Source of the DNA: Larimichthys crocea
Taxonomy: Eukaryota > Chordata > Actinopteri > Sciaenidae
Assembly: GCF_000972845.2 (NCBI RefSeq)
Contig: NC_040019.1
Span: forward strand, 9,987,868 to 10,051,867
Reading direction: 5' to 3'
Length of the DNA: 64,000 nt
The position numbers and the translations under genes were made by a program. How positions within the stretch are numbered: position 1 is the stretch's first letter; each line of letters begins with the position of its first letter. Under the pieces are notes generated by a model. The model saw only the letters and a program-made list of their open reading frames with translations. It did not search any database and was not told where the DNA came from. Positions 48,715 to 60,300 of the stretch are shown in pieces.

Positions 48715-48766
48715 CTGTGACGTAAGGGTCCACAGGAAATGCAATTTTAACGCACAACTGCAGCAC

Positions 48767-50479
48767 TCACTGAATGATTGTTTGTTTTTATGTGTTTGTA
48801 GCTAATACACATGAGCCATTGTTTGAGCTCTAATTATAACTTGTAAATTAATGAACCATTACACAAATTTTCTTTACTAGCAGGTAATGATGCTTAAAAA
48901 AAGCATATTGACTGTTGCACTGTAATATTTTTCATATCCAAAAGTAATTGTATAAGGACAAAAGACGTTAGCAATACCCAGGTGAAGGAGAACCTGGTAA
49001 GCAATAATATGTTGCTGAGAAATAAGGATCAGCTACAAGTCCTATTTTAAGTAATTAGATTATAAAAAGTATCATCAACCATCCTAATATAACAAAGTAG
49101 ACAACTACGTTATTATCAGTTTTGATGAAGGATCGAGGAACAGACAACGCTTCAGTAAGGTTGAGACAGTGCTACTCATTCATTTTCAGCACTCAGTTTT
49201 TCAGCCAGTGGAAGCGCCAATATGCTAAGAGTGTTGAGCTATTAAGTTTGCCAACTTGACTTGGACTACACTGAACACCAGATGCCACTTAGAGAAACTG
49301 CTAAATCAATGATATGGTGTGTTTAACTGAGGTGTAAGTGGAGCAAAAGTATTGTTTGTGCATAGCTAACTTAACAAGACAGACCAAGCATTTTTTTTAC
49401 AAGGAGGCTTAATTTTGTTTTAATTCATGGGGCTGCTGCTTTCAAAGTCAATATTTCAACACTGAATGCATCATAACGAGGCAACAAGCCTATTCCAAAT
49501 ATGCAACTAAGAAATGCAGCTTTCTGTTGCCCAAATCCAAAGGATACAAGCGGTGCTTCGTTCATACGGCTCAATATTCCTAAGTCCATTTTTTAATGAC
49601 TTGACTTGCTCACTTTGGTGCTTGTGTGGACACCACGCTGGTGAGCCAATCCACACAGATTTGGAGTGTGAAAATAATTGGGAGTATGGGAGGGAGCTTT
49701 CTCCATGAAAGATATCAGGACATTGTAAGCAAAATTTCAAACACCATTTCACCACCAGTGCTGAAATAACTTATTCTAAAATAAAAGGTTTGTGGCAAAG
49801 AAAAATGCAGTATTTTGTGGTTTATCTATAGCTTTCTTTAATCCAGTACGTTATTGCTTATATATATATACATATCCACAGTAATGTGTCCATTGCAGAT
49901 ACTGTGCTTAGAACAGCATAAACTCACACCCCCAATAATAATCCTTTTACATGACTTAAGTACTTATTTTGGTTATGTGGAAAAAACTGTTGAAAGTCAA
50001 CTGATGGCAGACAGACGCCAAGCAGCATGCTATAAACAGAGCTGCATAGATACTGTGAAGAGGCATCGCTCGAACATGATCTAATTATAAATGTGTGTAC
50101 GTGCGTGTAAGCTTTTTGCTGTTTTTTTTTTTTGTTGGGTTTTTTTGCTTCACAGGATTAAAATGACTCCACAACCTCTTTGCCCACATATAATTAACAT
50201 CATTTATATAACTGTAAAAATATTGATGCACTGTACATTTGATGAGTAGACCAACAAAGCATACTGTACCTTCCTACCAATCACACACACAATCAAACTG
50301 TCAGTCACTCAACCCCTGGCAGGGTAAGTCCAGCTGGTCCTTCATTTGGAGCCAGGAAAAATCCTGGTACTCATATGTAATACATAAGCTTGGATTTCAA
50401 GGTCAAAGGGTCATCAAGGTTGTTCCAAAGGCTCCTCCTAATGCAGCTGACAAATGAGGATGTTGTACAATATCTTTTT
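48767..50479. other. Non-coding, nothing firm
   Basis: Opposed frames at 49507-49755 (minus) and 49514-49708 (plus, starting MQLSVAQIQRIQAV) are both open; neither has splice or poly(A) support. T run at 50122-50133. Confidence 0.45.
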
Positions 50480-50666
50480 GGGGTTGCAGTAGCTCAATCT
50501 ACAGGGACCCAGCATAGGAACAGGAGGGAGGCCATGTCCAGCTAGGGTGGCAGGGTTCAAATCCAGCACGGACCGTAATCTGTAGTGCAGACTTGTGGCT
50601 GGAGAGGTGCCATTTCACCTCCATTTCACCTCCTGGGCATTACATACATACCTTGCCAAGGGCAAG
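50480..50666 (+). mobile_element. tRNA-derived SINE
   Basis: GGGGTTGCAGTAGCTCAATC carries an A-box-like GTAGCTCAATCTAC, and GGTTCAAATCC about 60 bases on is a near-perfect B box. Downstream GCACGGACCGTAATCTG, GGCTGGAGAGGTGCCATTTC and CACCTCCTGGGCA are the non-tRNA body of a common teleost SINE. CATTTCACCTC is duplicated. The tail ends in a strong imperfect hairpin (50640-50678). Confidence 0.75.
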
Positions 50667-50678
50667 TATGTGTATGTA
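50640..50678. repeat. Imperfect inverted repeat at SINE 3' end
   Basis: TTACATACATACCTTGCC pairs with GGCAAGTATGTGTATGTAA across the loop AAG, with a one-base slip. Confidence 0.8.
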
Positions 50679-50699
50679 ATATGTTTGTCATCCATCATG

Positions 50700-53148
50700 T
50701 TTGAATGATATGTATGTAAGAAAGAAAATTTCAGTATACCCTAAGTGTTTCAAAATAACACATAGAGTGACAGTCAATAGCAGAGTAAGTATTGCATGAA
50801 AAGGTAGAAGAATGGATTCATATACTGTAGGTGGTTTTGCCGTTTACAATCAAGGATACACTAAGGGAGCAGACAAACACACATTGTCACACAATTTTTT
50901 AGACTGGGATATCTCTGGGATAAACCACAGAGGATTTGAGCAAACGTGACAGATTTACTTAAGTTGTAATAATGATAATGCCAATAAGTTAGTTCTTCCA
51001 TGTCGTGAAAAATTAAATCATCCCTAACCACGCTGGTGCGAGCTAGGACGGATGTCTTCCTTTCCCGCAGTAGCATTAGCAAATGTGAAATTTCTTCCAT
51101 TTGTCAGCAAAATAAGCACTAGACCTATTCTGCATCTCTCAGGCACTTTTTATTAAACTGAATATTACACAAAATATGACTCATATAAAACTGTACAAAT
51201 AGAGGATATATAGTAATTCTCCAAGTTAATGTATTGCTGGGAAACACCTGTGAATCCCATGTTACAGGATTGGGATTTTTTTTTTTTTTCCACAGAAAAT
51301 TCCTGAAAACAAAGACATGTATCTGCCACCTCTCTCAAACCTGAATTACAAGCTGTCACTAAGTTGCACACTGAAACATCCTAACACAGTGGACAGCAAA
51401 GCACTGATCTTAGTGCCAGTGGAAGCGGTTGGTCTGTTGGCCAAAGCGCTCAACAATATTAAAATCCAGGACTTTGACTAAATCTGCTCTTAACATGTTC
51501 CAAGTTGGACAAAAAGGACTTTCCCTGAGAATTTGTAACTAGGCAGTGCATAATTTAAACTCATTGGATTAGAAACATTTGCAGCTAATTAGGGTGCACT
51601 AAGCATAACTTTCACAGATCAGTTGATTTCTTCTTTGGGGAATTTCCCAGCAGGAGTCCATGATGCCTTCTAAAACCCAATCAGTTGAGATCAGATCAGC
51701 CCAGTTCAATTTCCATGATTTGAATGGATAACAGATACTCCAAGTGGCCTGATAGAGAGTCTCTGATATATGGTACCCTCTCCCTTTTATGCTGTAAAAG
51801 GATCTTTACCTCTTAGGGGTCTCATTTTTTTCATTCATTCCATCCACCACCATGATTTGTGTAAGTTACCAAATATTGCCATTCTTTTCTGAAATGCAAA
51901 ATGTTGTTGCAGTATCAACAAATCCAGGAAGAATAATGTCAGATAAAAAAAGAGTTGAATGTTACTGATCATCAAAATCAACCATGAACTGCTTGCAGAG
52001 ACAAGAGATTAAAGTCTTGCATAGCAATGATCTCAATACATTGTGACGCCCACATCTTTTAGAAAAAAAAATGTTACTGTTACAAACCATTTTAAAGTAG
52101 CACAACATAACATTAAATGGGAAAAAAAATGCTTGAGTGAAGAGTAGAAAGTATATGGCATTAACTATCATATGTATATGTGTAAGTCTCTAAATGTACT
52201 GGTACCGGGGTTACACTGCTATGTCATCATTGAGTGCATAATACATGTCTTATTAATGAATATATACATCTTAAATGTAATCTGAATATTGCTGAATATT
52301 TGTGATTATATCAAAGGTCCGTAAATATATCTGAACTAAAAGTGTGGAGAAAGAACTCAAAAATGGACAGGTACTACAAGACTGTGATTTGTAGGCTCTG
52401 TGCATTTGGTGCATTGTACATCAGTGGATTTACTCCAAATAGCACAGCTCCCCCCTACCACCAGTCACCCCCTCTATTTTCTGCATGTTACGTGAGTAGC
52501 ATTGATGTAACATCCCCAGACACTGCCTTGGTTTCTTATTCAGGAGGTATAGGGCCTCTAAGTAGCCATCTATCAGAAAATCAGTGCCCCAAAACCAGTT
52601 CTAATTGTGCTCAGACTCTCTGGTGGCCACTGCCAATGCTGCATCAGATCAAGTGTGTATGACCAACCCATTAATTTCCAATCCATTGTTTTGTGAGTGC
52701 TGTAGCCCCAGTGAACGTGAGTGTTGTTTGTTTTCAACCCTTCACCCCTACTTTGTTTCTTTCTTCCCTTTGCTTTTTCTCTAACTTTGTTAGTCTCTCT
52801 CTACTCTAACTTGTTTTCATACTTTTTGGTCCTTTGTGCTTGCACACATGAAAGCAGGGCAGAAAGCCAGTCTCGGCCACGCTGTAGGACATGCTTGTTT
52901 GTCATGGATGCCTCTCAATGGGCAAAGGGAAGAGCAGCTGACAGTGTTGCTCTGGGCAACACAGCCCTCTTTAGGTATGGTGACTTCAGCCACTGGGTAC
53001 ATCTGTCTTTATGACCATCATAAGTACTTTTAAGTGCTATTCAAAACATCCATGGCTACACTAGCATTAATCAGTTTTATCTCTTAAACTGCATTGAACT
53101 TATCTTAAAAGTGAATGTTGAGGGAACAAAAATGGTTCTGGCATATCA
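50700..53148. other. Non-coding; one CpG-bearing segment
   Basis: 50985-51140 keeps several CpGs and an open minus frame (MEEISHLLMLLRERKTSV) and may be an unrecognised repeat. Frame 52342-52662 (plus, 106 codons) has no context. T run at 51278-51290. Confidence 0.45.
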
Positions 53149-53310
53149 TAAACGTCCAGTGTTTAAGATTTAGGGGGCTGTCTTTACAACTTAAGGCAGA
53201 ATTGGAATATAAAAATATTGAAGATAGACACTGGCTTTAGATAGGGCCTTTTGTGTTTTTTGCAGGTTTCGCAGCCAGTGTAGTTTGTCCTCACACTAAT
53301 CATGGCTTGG
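53149..53310 (+). mobile_element. TTAA-family non-autonomous element, internally deleted copy
   Basis: Starts AACGTCCAGTGTTTAAGATT and continues TAGGGGGCTG, GCAGAATTGGAATATAA, then jumps to GACACTGGCTTTAGATAGGG and TTTTGTGTTTTTTGCAGG. Same family and orientation as 44204-44538, but the middle (CATTAGTG to CCATGTTG) is missing and the right terminus is not recognisable. Confidence 0.6.
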
Positions 53311-55144
53311 ACAGATTTTAGGCAAATTGCGTAGAATCAAAATTCTTCATTCATTCATTAGATATGATGGCAGTCAGAAAATGGCATCTCTGTTGTGATT
53401 ATTTCAGCCACTTATTTTTTTGAATTCTTTTTTGCTCATGTTTTTTGTTTCTTCTCCAATCCATCAGGTACAATTTATTCTGCCTGTTGCATATATGTTT
53501 TTTTTCTCCCTCTGGAGAAAAGACAGACTTCAAAACAATGTCACAGCAACTTAACCCGAGCATAGTTTCAACTTTTCAAGGTCGAATGACTCACAATAAC
53601 AAACATATTACACATTCAGCAGGAACAGCAACACGGGTATCCCTTTGTACAGTCTAAAGTCTGTTTTTTTCTGGCCAATATTCCCTCAATTCTAGTCTCT
53701 GGTTTGGTCCGCCAACACATTAGATTAAATCTCTGGGTGTTTAGCTCTCGTTGTCTACCACTGAGTTGGTCGTGTAAACTCAACCTGTCTGAGCTTGTTT
53801 ACTGGAAATTGGTGCCTATATATAGGGTCGATTAGAGCAACCAGTGGGGAACATCCATAGAGTTGGACTGGACTGGAGAAGCCAAACAATTAGCTGCAAG
53901 CTGCTATGTGTTGATTCTCTGTATAGGTCTTGGAAGTCGAATAACCTTTTACACATTACACAGACAGTTTAATTACGCAGACATTTATTTAATGTTAATA
54001 TAGATTAATGAAACTTTAATCACACCTCTTCTCCATCAGTCATCAGCCTCTCCTGCTCCTATAGCTTGATGTCTTTTTGCCTCAGTTGCTGCCTCTGCCC
54101 TGCTTTCCTTCACTCCTTTGCAGCCCGCCTCCCACTACCTCATTCTCCTGATCCCTCCAGCAATATTCCAAATCTTTGTAGCTCTTACTTTCCATCTTTT
54201 AACTCTCCCTTTCCCTTTGCTTTGCTATCCCTTCTCTTTCTCTTTCAGGTGTGCCTGTCATAAGATGAAACGCTACTTTTTTGCATCTCCTTCTTTCCTC
54301 TCACTCAGTGCATCATGCTGTCTATTTGACTGCTTTTCTCCCTTATGCTCTCCCTGCCCCCTCTCACTTCCATCCTAAATCAAGCAGAGAGGCACAGCCA
54401 GAACTGTTCAAACAAAATGCTAATGGTCTGCTAATGGATCCCTGCTTTCCATAGCTTTGCCTGGTGGCTGGCAAACCATAGAGTCTGCACAAGAGTTTAC
54501 ACTGAGCAATGAGACAAAGGCCCAGCCTGAAGACATACACCCATAGCCACCTTATGCTTTATACAGAGTGAATAGATGCTGTTACTGTTTAACTAAACAT
54601 TAGATTACATAAGACATGTGCTCTAAGAATATTTGAATGGCATGATATGCCAGAGGCAGATATGGCAGCTCAAGCACTCAGAAAACATTGCTGTTTGGTG
54701 AATTTTTACACTTTTTTTCCACTTCTCTTATGTAACATATACAAATAAAAGAAAAAAACATAATTAAGGGTACTCAAAGGTGTTGGACCACCAGCTTCAG
54801 AGCTTGTTTGACTTCTGAAACTCTGAACTCTGGAGAATGCTGGTCCAAAATCTCCCATCTCCCTTACTGTGCCTGTATCTCAACATGAGAACACTGCACA
54901 ACAAGCACTTTTTTTTTACTATTCACTAGCTTTTGTCTTGCTGACTCTTTCAAAATATAAATCAAAGTTTATATTTCTAAAAAGTAAATGAAATGAGAAA
55001 GAAAATTTGCTGAAAGTATACTAAAGTTTGATGAATCTCTGTTTTAGGGTGCTTTTAGTTATTAACATTTTCCTAAGTTTTCTACTGGCAATGATTCCTC
55101 CAAACCCTTTGGCCAGGAAACACTTCTGATAAAGTCCTAGGTGC
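53311..55144. other. Non-coding, nothing recognised
   Basis: Pyrimidine-rich stretch 54030-54375 creates Pro/Leu/Ser-rich frames. No gene or repeat was recognised. Confidence 0.5.
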
Positions 55145-55480
55145 TCCATACATCCAGCTATCCATTCTCAAGCCAGGTATCTAAGTAATCATTACTTTGC
55201 ACAAAGCAACCACAGTAACCCCAGAATAATTTTCTATAGCTCCTTCTTCCAACTCCTTTTGTTGGATCTCTGACTGCTCTTATGTAGTCCTTCCAGCAGG
55301 TGCTTTGCCAGGGTGTCCTCTCACTTGATAGTGCCTGAAATTCTTGGAAGAAAAATGAGTCCACATCAGGTGCCCAAGCAATCTTTTTTGGCTCTTCTCA
55401 TTGCAGAGCAGCAGTGGCTTGGCTCCCAAGTCCCTCCGGATCACTGGTGTCCTCACCCTATGAGTGCCTTTGGTTTTTGC
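55145..55480 (-). mobile_element. RTE-like LINE fragment, end of coding region and tail
   Basis: On the minus strand from 55480 downward, GGTGAGGACACCAGTGATCC and GCCACTGCTGCTCTGCAATG correspond to the teleost LINE part encoding a V-R-S-S-x-I-R / E-P-L-L-L-x-I-E-R-S stretch. ACACCCTGGCAAAGCACC then TGGAAGGACTACAT matches the RPRTRWRDY region, GGAGTTGGAAGAAG follows, and the end GAGAATGGATAGCTGGATG is a degraded ATGG-type tail. Frames are broken throughout. Confidence 0.55.
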
Positions 55481-58080
55481 AAAATGGGTAATTACATTTT
55501 TGTACTAATACATGCTGCACTAATAATTGCATGAAAATACAACTATAATTAGTACCATATAATTATGTTATAATTATCTCGTAATATGGAAATTAAGATC
55601 TGACCAGTTATTTGTCAGTATTCAATTGTAAAAAAAGTAAGTATAAAAAAGGAGAAAAAGGAGAATTCATTCAGTATGCATGTGTAATCATCTGAATGCA
55701 ATGTGGCCATTATGCCATTTTAATTATGTGTGTGCTGGACTGACTAAGAGAAAGAAAGAGAAAACAAATGTTTTTTGTAAAGTTTCATTCTGAGTGCATA
55801 TGCCGAAAAGTGTATAAACACAGCATGTTGAAAGTAGCGTGATGGGCCTGAGAGTAAATACAAACTATACCAATTTGTTTGCTCAGCTATATTCGGTGAA
55901 TACATTACACAAAGATGAGAATGCAAATCTGCAGTCAATGGAAAAACCATTCAAGCCGATCTATCACACTTGAGAATGCAAACAGGCAGGACATTTTCTG
56001 AAGTGCGGCGCGCGGCGAACATCACAAGAAGGGATGTCAGGAATGAAGAACTGTGTACTGTGATTCTTGATTAACCTGTCGTAAAATACAAAATACATGA
56101 GCACGTAGGCTCAGGTTGTGCTGTAAACAGAAGACACCTCTTACCCAAGGTGGGCACTCAGTGCTCAAAAGCCATTTCTCAGCATTATCGATTCATTCCC
56201 TGCTTGTTGAACTGAATTACATTCGATCCAATTTGGTTTCCCACCTTTTCTCCTCTGCAGGACAGAAGACTTATTTGCATGAAGTTGCAATTGAAGTATA
56301 GCGGGTAGAAACAGGAGAACAGAGGAGAAGAGGTTAGAAAGGGCCACAAAGCGAGAAAATAAAACATAGATATACTGCTGCCAATCTACATTTTTTATAT
56401 AACCTCATTAAACAGAAAAAAAAATCATCTGCACTGTGTACAGCTTTGCTGAGGTACAAAACAAGCTTATTATGTGCATACTGAATTATATTAGTTAGTG
56501 TTTTAGCCAGTGGAGCTGCCTGCCATGCTATTTGAACATTTAAACATTAACAGTTGGCCTTGGCAGTCATCTACTGTGTGAAAAAGGGTTGTCTTGGTAA
56601 CCTTTAAATAAGACACACATTCTTGGATGGAAAAGCTTTGTGGCATCTGGCTTCTTAGTCGCACAGGTCATACATGTAACTAACCACAGCCAAGATATGC
56701 CAGTTCACACATTCAATTATGTTTCTCCTATTCTAAAATCACACTTCAGCACTGCTATATGTCTGCTTAGGACAGTCCACTATTATAATAATGATGTGTG
56801 GACACCCCTGCCATATTTCCCTCTTTTCAGTAGAACACATCTGGTAAAGCCAGGGGCTCCTGACAGGACAGCAGGCTTATTAATGATTACCTTCAGCAGG
56901 TGTCCCATCGTACTGTATCCTCTGACCTTTCCCTCTGAAGAAAACAGTCGATGGACTGCAACAGCGCCCAGTCAGATGCCTTTCCTTCTTCTCCTTATGC
57001 CCCACCAGACATGTTAGAAAGCCAAGCAAGCAAGGAAGGAAGAAAGCCAAGCAAGCAAGCAAGTAAGGAGGGAAATACATGTTACTTTCAAAGCGTCTTT
57101 ATTGTGCCATTGGTTTTAAAAGTTGGCAGTTAGTCTATTTGAAGTGCATCATGACTCTCTGGAAAAAAGGTCGTTGAGGATATAATTCTGAGTGTGAATC
57201 TGTGCTTTTTTTTCTTCCTAAATATTTTTTTATATCCTTTTCCTTTTTCAACTCTTTCTCCACAGAGACACTTGCACACAGCATTACATTCTGTGCTTTA
57301 TGTCATACAATTATGCACAAATGTGGGTCAACATATCCCTTGGATTAAAATCTGAATTTGTTACATATCTTGACAAGCACTCCAGCTATGCCATTATCAA
57401 ATATTGCCTAGAATCCCTAAGCAGTGCTTAAGGGAGAATGAATAAATTCGCCTTTCATTTTTTAAGACAGGCAAATGGGTTAGCTATCCCCTCATCACCT
57501 TTATTTTATGCTGACAAAAACAAATTAGTGACAGGTCTTAACGATACCTCATCTGTTTTGTACCTGTGTGAAAAGTGAGGTGTTATCTAACACCCCAGCT
57601 CCCCACTGAGGAGGAAAGCATTACCCCAAGAGTATCTTTTTTAATTTCTTGTGCTGTGTGTACAGAAGAGATATCATTTGTGCCACTAGCTGCACTGCTT
57701 CTGTCTTTGCTTCTGTTTGAGGCTCCTGACAGGCTATATAGCCTGAATCTTCCTTCGGGGAAACCAGCAGGACATTCCTCAGATAGAGACCCTTTAAAGG
57801 GTTCCACTGGTTAGAACTGTGAGTGAGAGCAGAAGCTCCTATTAGTGTTACAATTTCACACAGAGTCCATCTGAGCTGAGGATAATTAAAGCTTTTCCAT
57901 TTCTGACTGAACAAAAAAATAATTTGTGTCTTGCTAATTGGGTAAACATTTTTATTTAATTTGCATTGCCTTAAATACTGTATTTTATCCACAATACATG
58001 ATGTAAAATATTATAAGATTATGTAGAAAATATTATTTTAAAACATAGATATTGAAATAACATAATATAGTATAATATGG
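55481..58080. other. Non-coding, nothing recognised
   Basis: A short CpG cluster (GTGCGGCGCGCGGCGA near 56004) stands out in AT-rich sequence. AAGCAAGCAAGGAAGG-type repeats lie at 57020-57066. The 125-codon plus frame 56640-57017 and minus frame 57621-57992 have no context. Confidence 0.45.
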
Positions 58081-58084
58081 GGTA

Positions 58085-60300
58085 GACAACTGGCTAGTCA
58101 GTGTGATGACAGTCTGCTGTTGTACAGTCTGATTGCAGTGGGCACAAATGAGTGCCTGAAGGGCTCCGTTTTGCACCTAGGTGGGATGATCTGGTGGCTG
58201 AGCGAACTGCCCATCTGCCACAGCTTGTCATGGAGAGGGTGAGAGAGGTTATCCAAAATGGCTCTGTTCTTGTCCTTTATCCTCCTTTCTGCCTCTCTGC
58301 CTCTTTGGTCTTGCTGAAGTTGAGCTTCAAGTGATTGTCGATGCATGATGTGACAGAGCTTTCTATGGCAATAGAGGTAAAACTTTTAAAAGTGACAGGA
58401 GTTGAAATGGAAGTCATGTGTAAAAGTGTGAAGAGAAATTGTGCCAGAACAGTTCCTTGAGGTGCATCATTGTTGCTTATCACAACCTTAGGTATCGTCA
58501 TCCCCTCTGACATGCTGTGGTTATGGATACTGTGCAGCTGCAGCACCAGAAGAGTTTCCCCCAGAAGGCAGGGCTGGATGGTGTTGAAGGCACTGGAGAA
58601 GTCAAAGAACATGACTCTCACAGTGTCTCTCCAGGTGTGTGGGTCTTGTGGGCCATGAAAATGATAGCATCCTCCACTCCAGTGTGTGGCTGGTGTAGAA
58701 ACTGTATTAGGTCTTGGAAAGCAGTAATCAGGGTATCAGGTAATCAGGGTCCTCAGGTTCTGCAGAACCTATGTCTTCATGAAATATGACATAAGAGATA
58801 CAGGTCTATAGTCACTCAGACTACAGGGAAAGCCTTAGTTCTGCATCGGAATGATGCAGGAGGTCTTCCATATTTTATACACTTCCCTCAACCTCAGGGA
58901 AAATTTTATGCTGTGCTGAAAGGCTACAAGCTGTACAGCACACACTTTTATTATCCTGGTGTTATCAGGCCCACTGGCATTGTTCATTTGGAGCCTGAAG
59001 CCTCACTTTCTACCAGACTACTGGTAAGGGTGATGGTGAGGGTTGTATGGAGCTGTGAATTTCCAGCAGTGGTTGATTTTTTTTGTGGAGGGGTTTATGA
59101 TGTAGCACCATGGTCCATTGTCATGAGAATGTTGGGTTGGGTGGGGACCTGGAGGTAGAAGGAGGGTGTCCTCTGAGGTTTTCTTAACACTGTTTCATCC
59201 AATATTGGCTTCATTCTTCTCCCTCCTGATTTCTCTTAAGCTCCTTTTGGACAGCCTGGAGTTCATCATGATCCTTTGACTTGAAGGTCTGCTTCTTTTT
59301 GCTGACAAGACCTTCGATTTCTTTATTAAATTTATGGTTTATTGTTATGAAAGCAGTGGACCTTTTTGGAGGGTACAATAGTGTCCTTTTGGAGACTGAT
59401 GTAGTCTGTTATGCAGTGATAGATGCTGTCACTGTCATCCCCACAGTCCTCCTGGAACAGCTCCCAGTCTCTGACATTGAAAAACTCCTGAAGGGACATC
59501 CTTAGAGCAGACCCTCACAGTCCTTGGGCTGCCCACCTGATGTTTCCCCAATAGCTTGTAGGTGGCTCCAAGGCGTATTGGGTTGTTCTCTAATTCTCTG
59601 AGTTGGGGTAAGAAGAGCTGTATACCTCATGCACATGGAGGTTCAGGATTTTAGTGTACATGTTGCTTAAAGTTGGTCAGAACTGGAGAGTTATATGTGT
59701 GAACTATGCCACTTATGACACAGCAGACGGTGGAATATAAACAATAGCAACAATGGCATACAAGAACTCCCGTAGCAGATATGTTCTCAATCCTGCTACC
59801 ATCAGTTCTATATTGGGACTGCAAATACATTCCTTCACAGTTACATACGTCCAGGATTACCCCACTTAGACTTCACAAAGACATCAAGATCTCCTTGTCT
59901 TTTCATAGCGCTTTCCTCCATCTGCCCGCACTAGTGTGAAGCCGGCTAGTTCAAGCAGATTGTCCGGAACATTCCCATTCAGCCATGTCTCTGTGAAGCA
60001 AAGTGTACTGCCTGTAGGCACACTGGCTGTTTACCAAAGCTGTTAGTTTGGCGAGTGACCTCACAGTTGCCATTATGATCGATGGAAGAAACCGTTTAAA
60101 TTTCCTGTCCCTTTCGATCCTCTCTAGGACCTTCACACCAGCAATCCTGGCGCAGCAACAGTGTCTCCATATCTCCTCTGATATGCGTACCAAGCGAACT
60201 CCGGCTCCATGGCGGTATTCCAGGAACTCCAGTTGTAGGTGTATATAACCATATTTAAATAAAAAAAAAAAAACACTATACATTCTGCAGTGGTGCAACT
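58085..60300 (-). mobile_element. CR1/L2/Rex1-group LINE, damaged, internally deleted
   Basis: Reading the minus strand from 60300 to 58085, pieces appear in the order of a non-LTR retrotransposon ORF2. First come RKFKRFLPSIIMATVRSL and LCFTETWLNGNVPDN, the endonuclease with its catalytic ETWL, then FTLVRADGGK and VYIPPSAVS near 59700-59940. Near 59330-59470 is the linker piece FFNVRDWELFQEDCGDD and NNKP. At about 58560-58620 is RT motif A, FFDFSSAFNTIQ, then APQGTVL and NHLKLNFSKTKE. The C-terminal piece is LSHPLHDKLWQMGSSLSH, then PFRHSFVPTAIRLYNS (58100-58280). Stops and frameshifts occur throughout, no FADD-type motif C is seen, and SKTKE is joined directly to the C-terminal piece, so the stretch that normally lies between is deleted. 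Not mobile on its own. Confidence 0.85.

Noticed and set aside
56640..57017. 125-codon plus-strand frame
   Set aside because: No recognised family, no splice context, and AAGC/AAGG simple repeats directly after.
57621..57992. 123-codon minus-strand frame
   Set aside because: Overlaps open frames on both strands, with no protein-like conservation pattern or signals.
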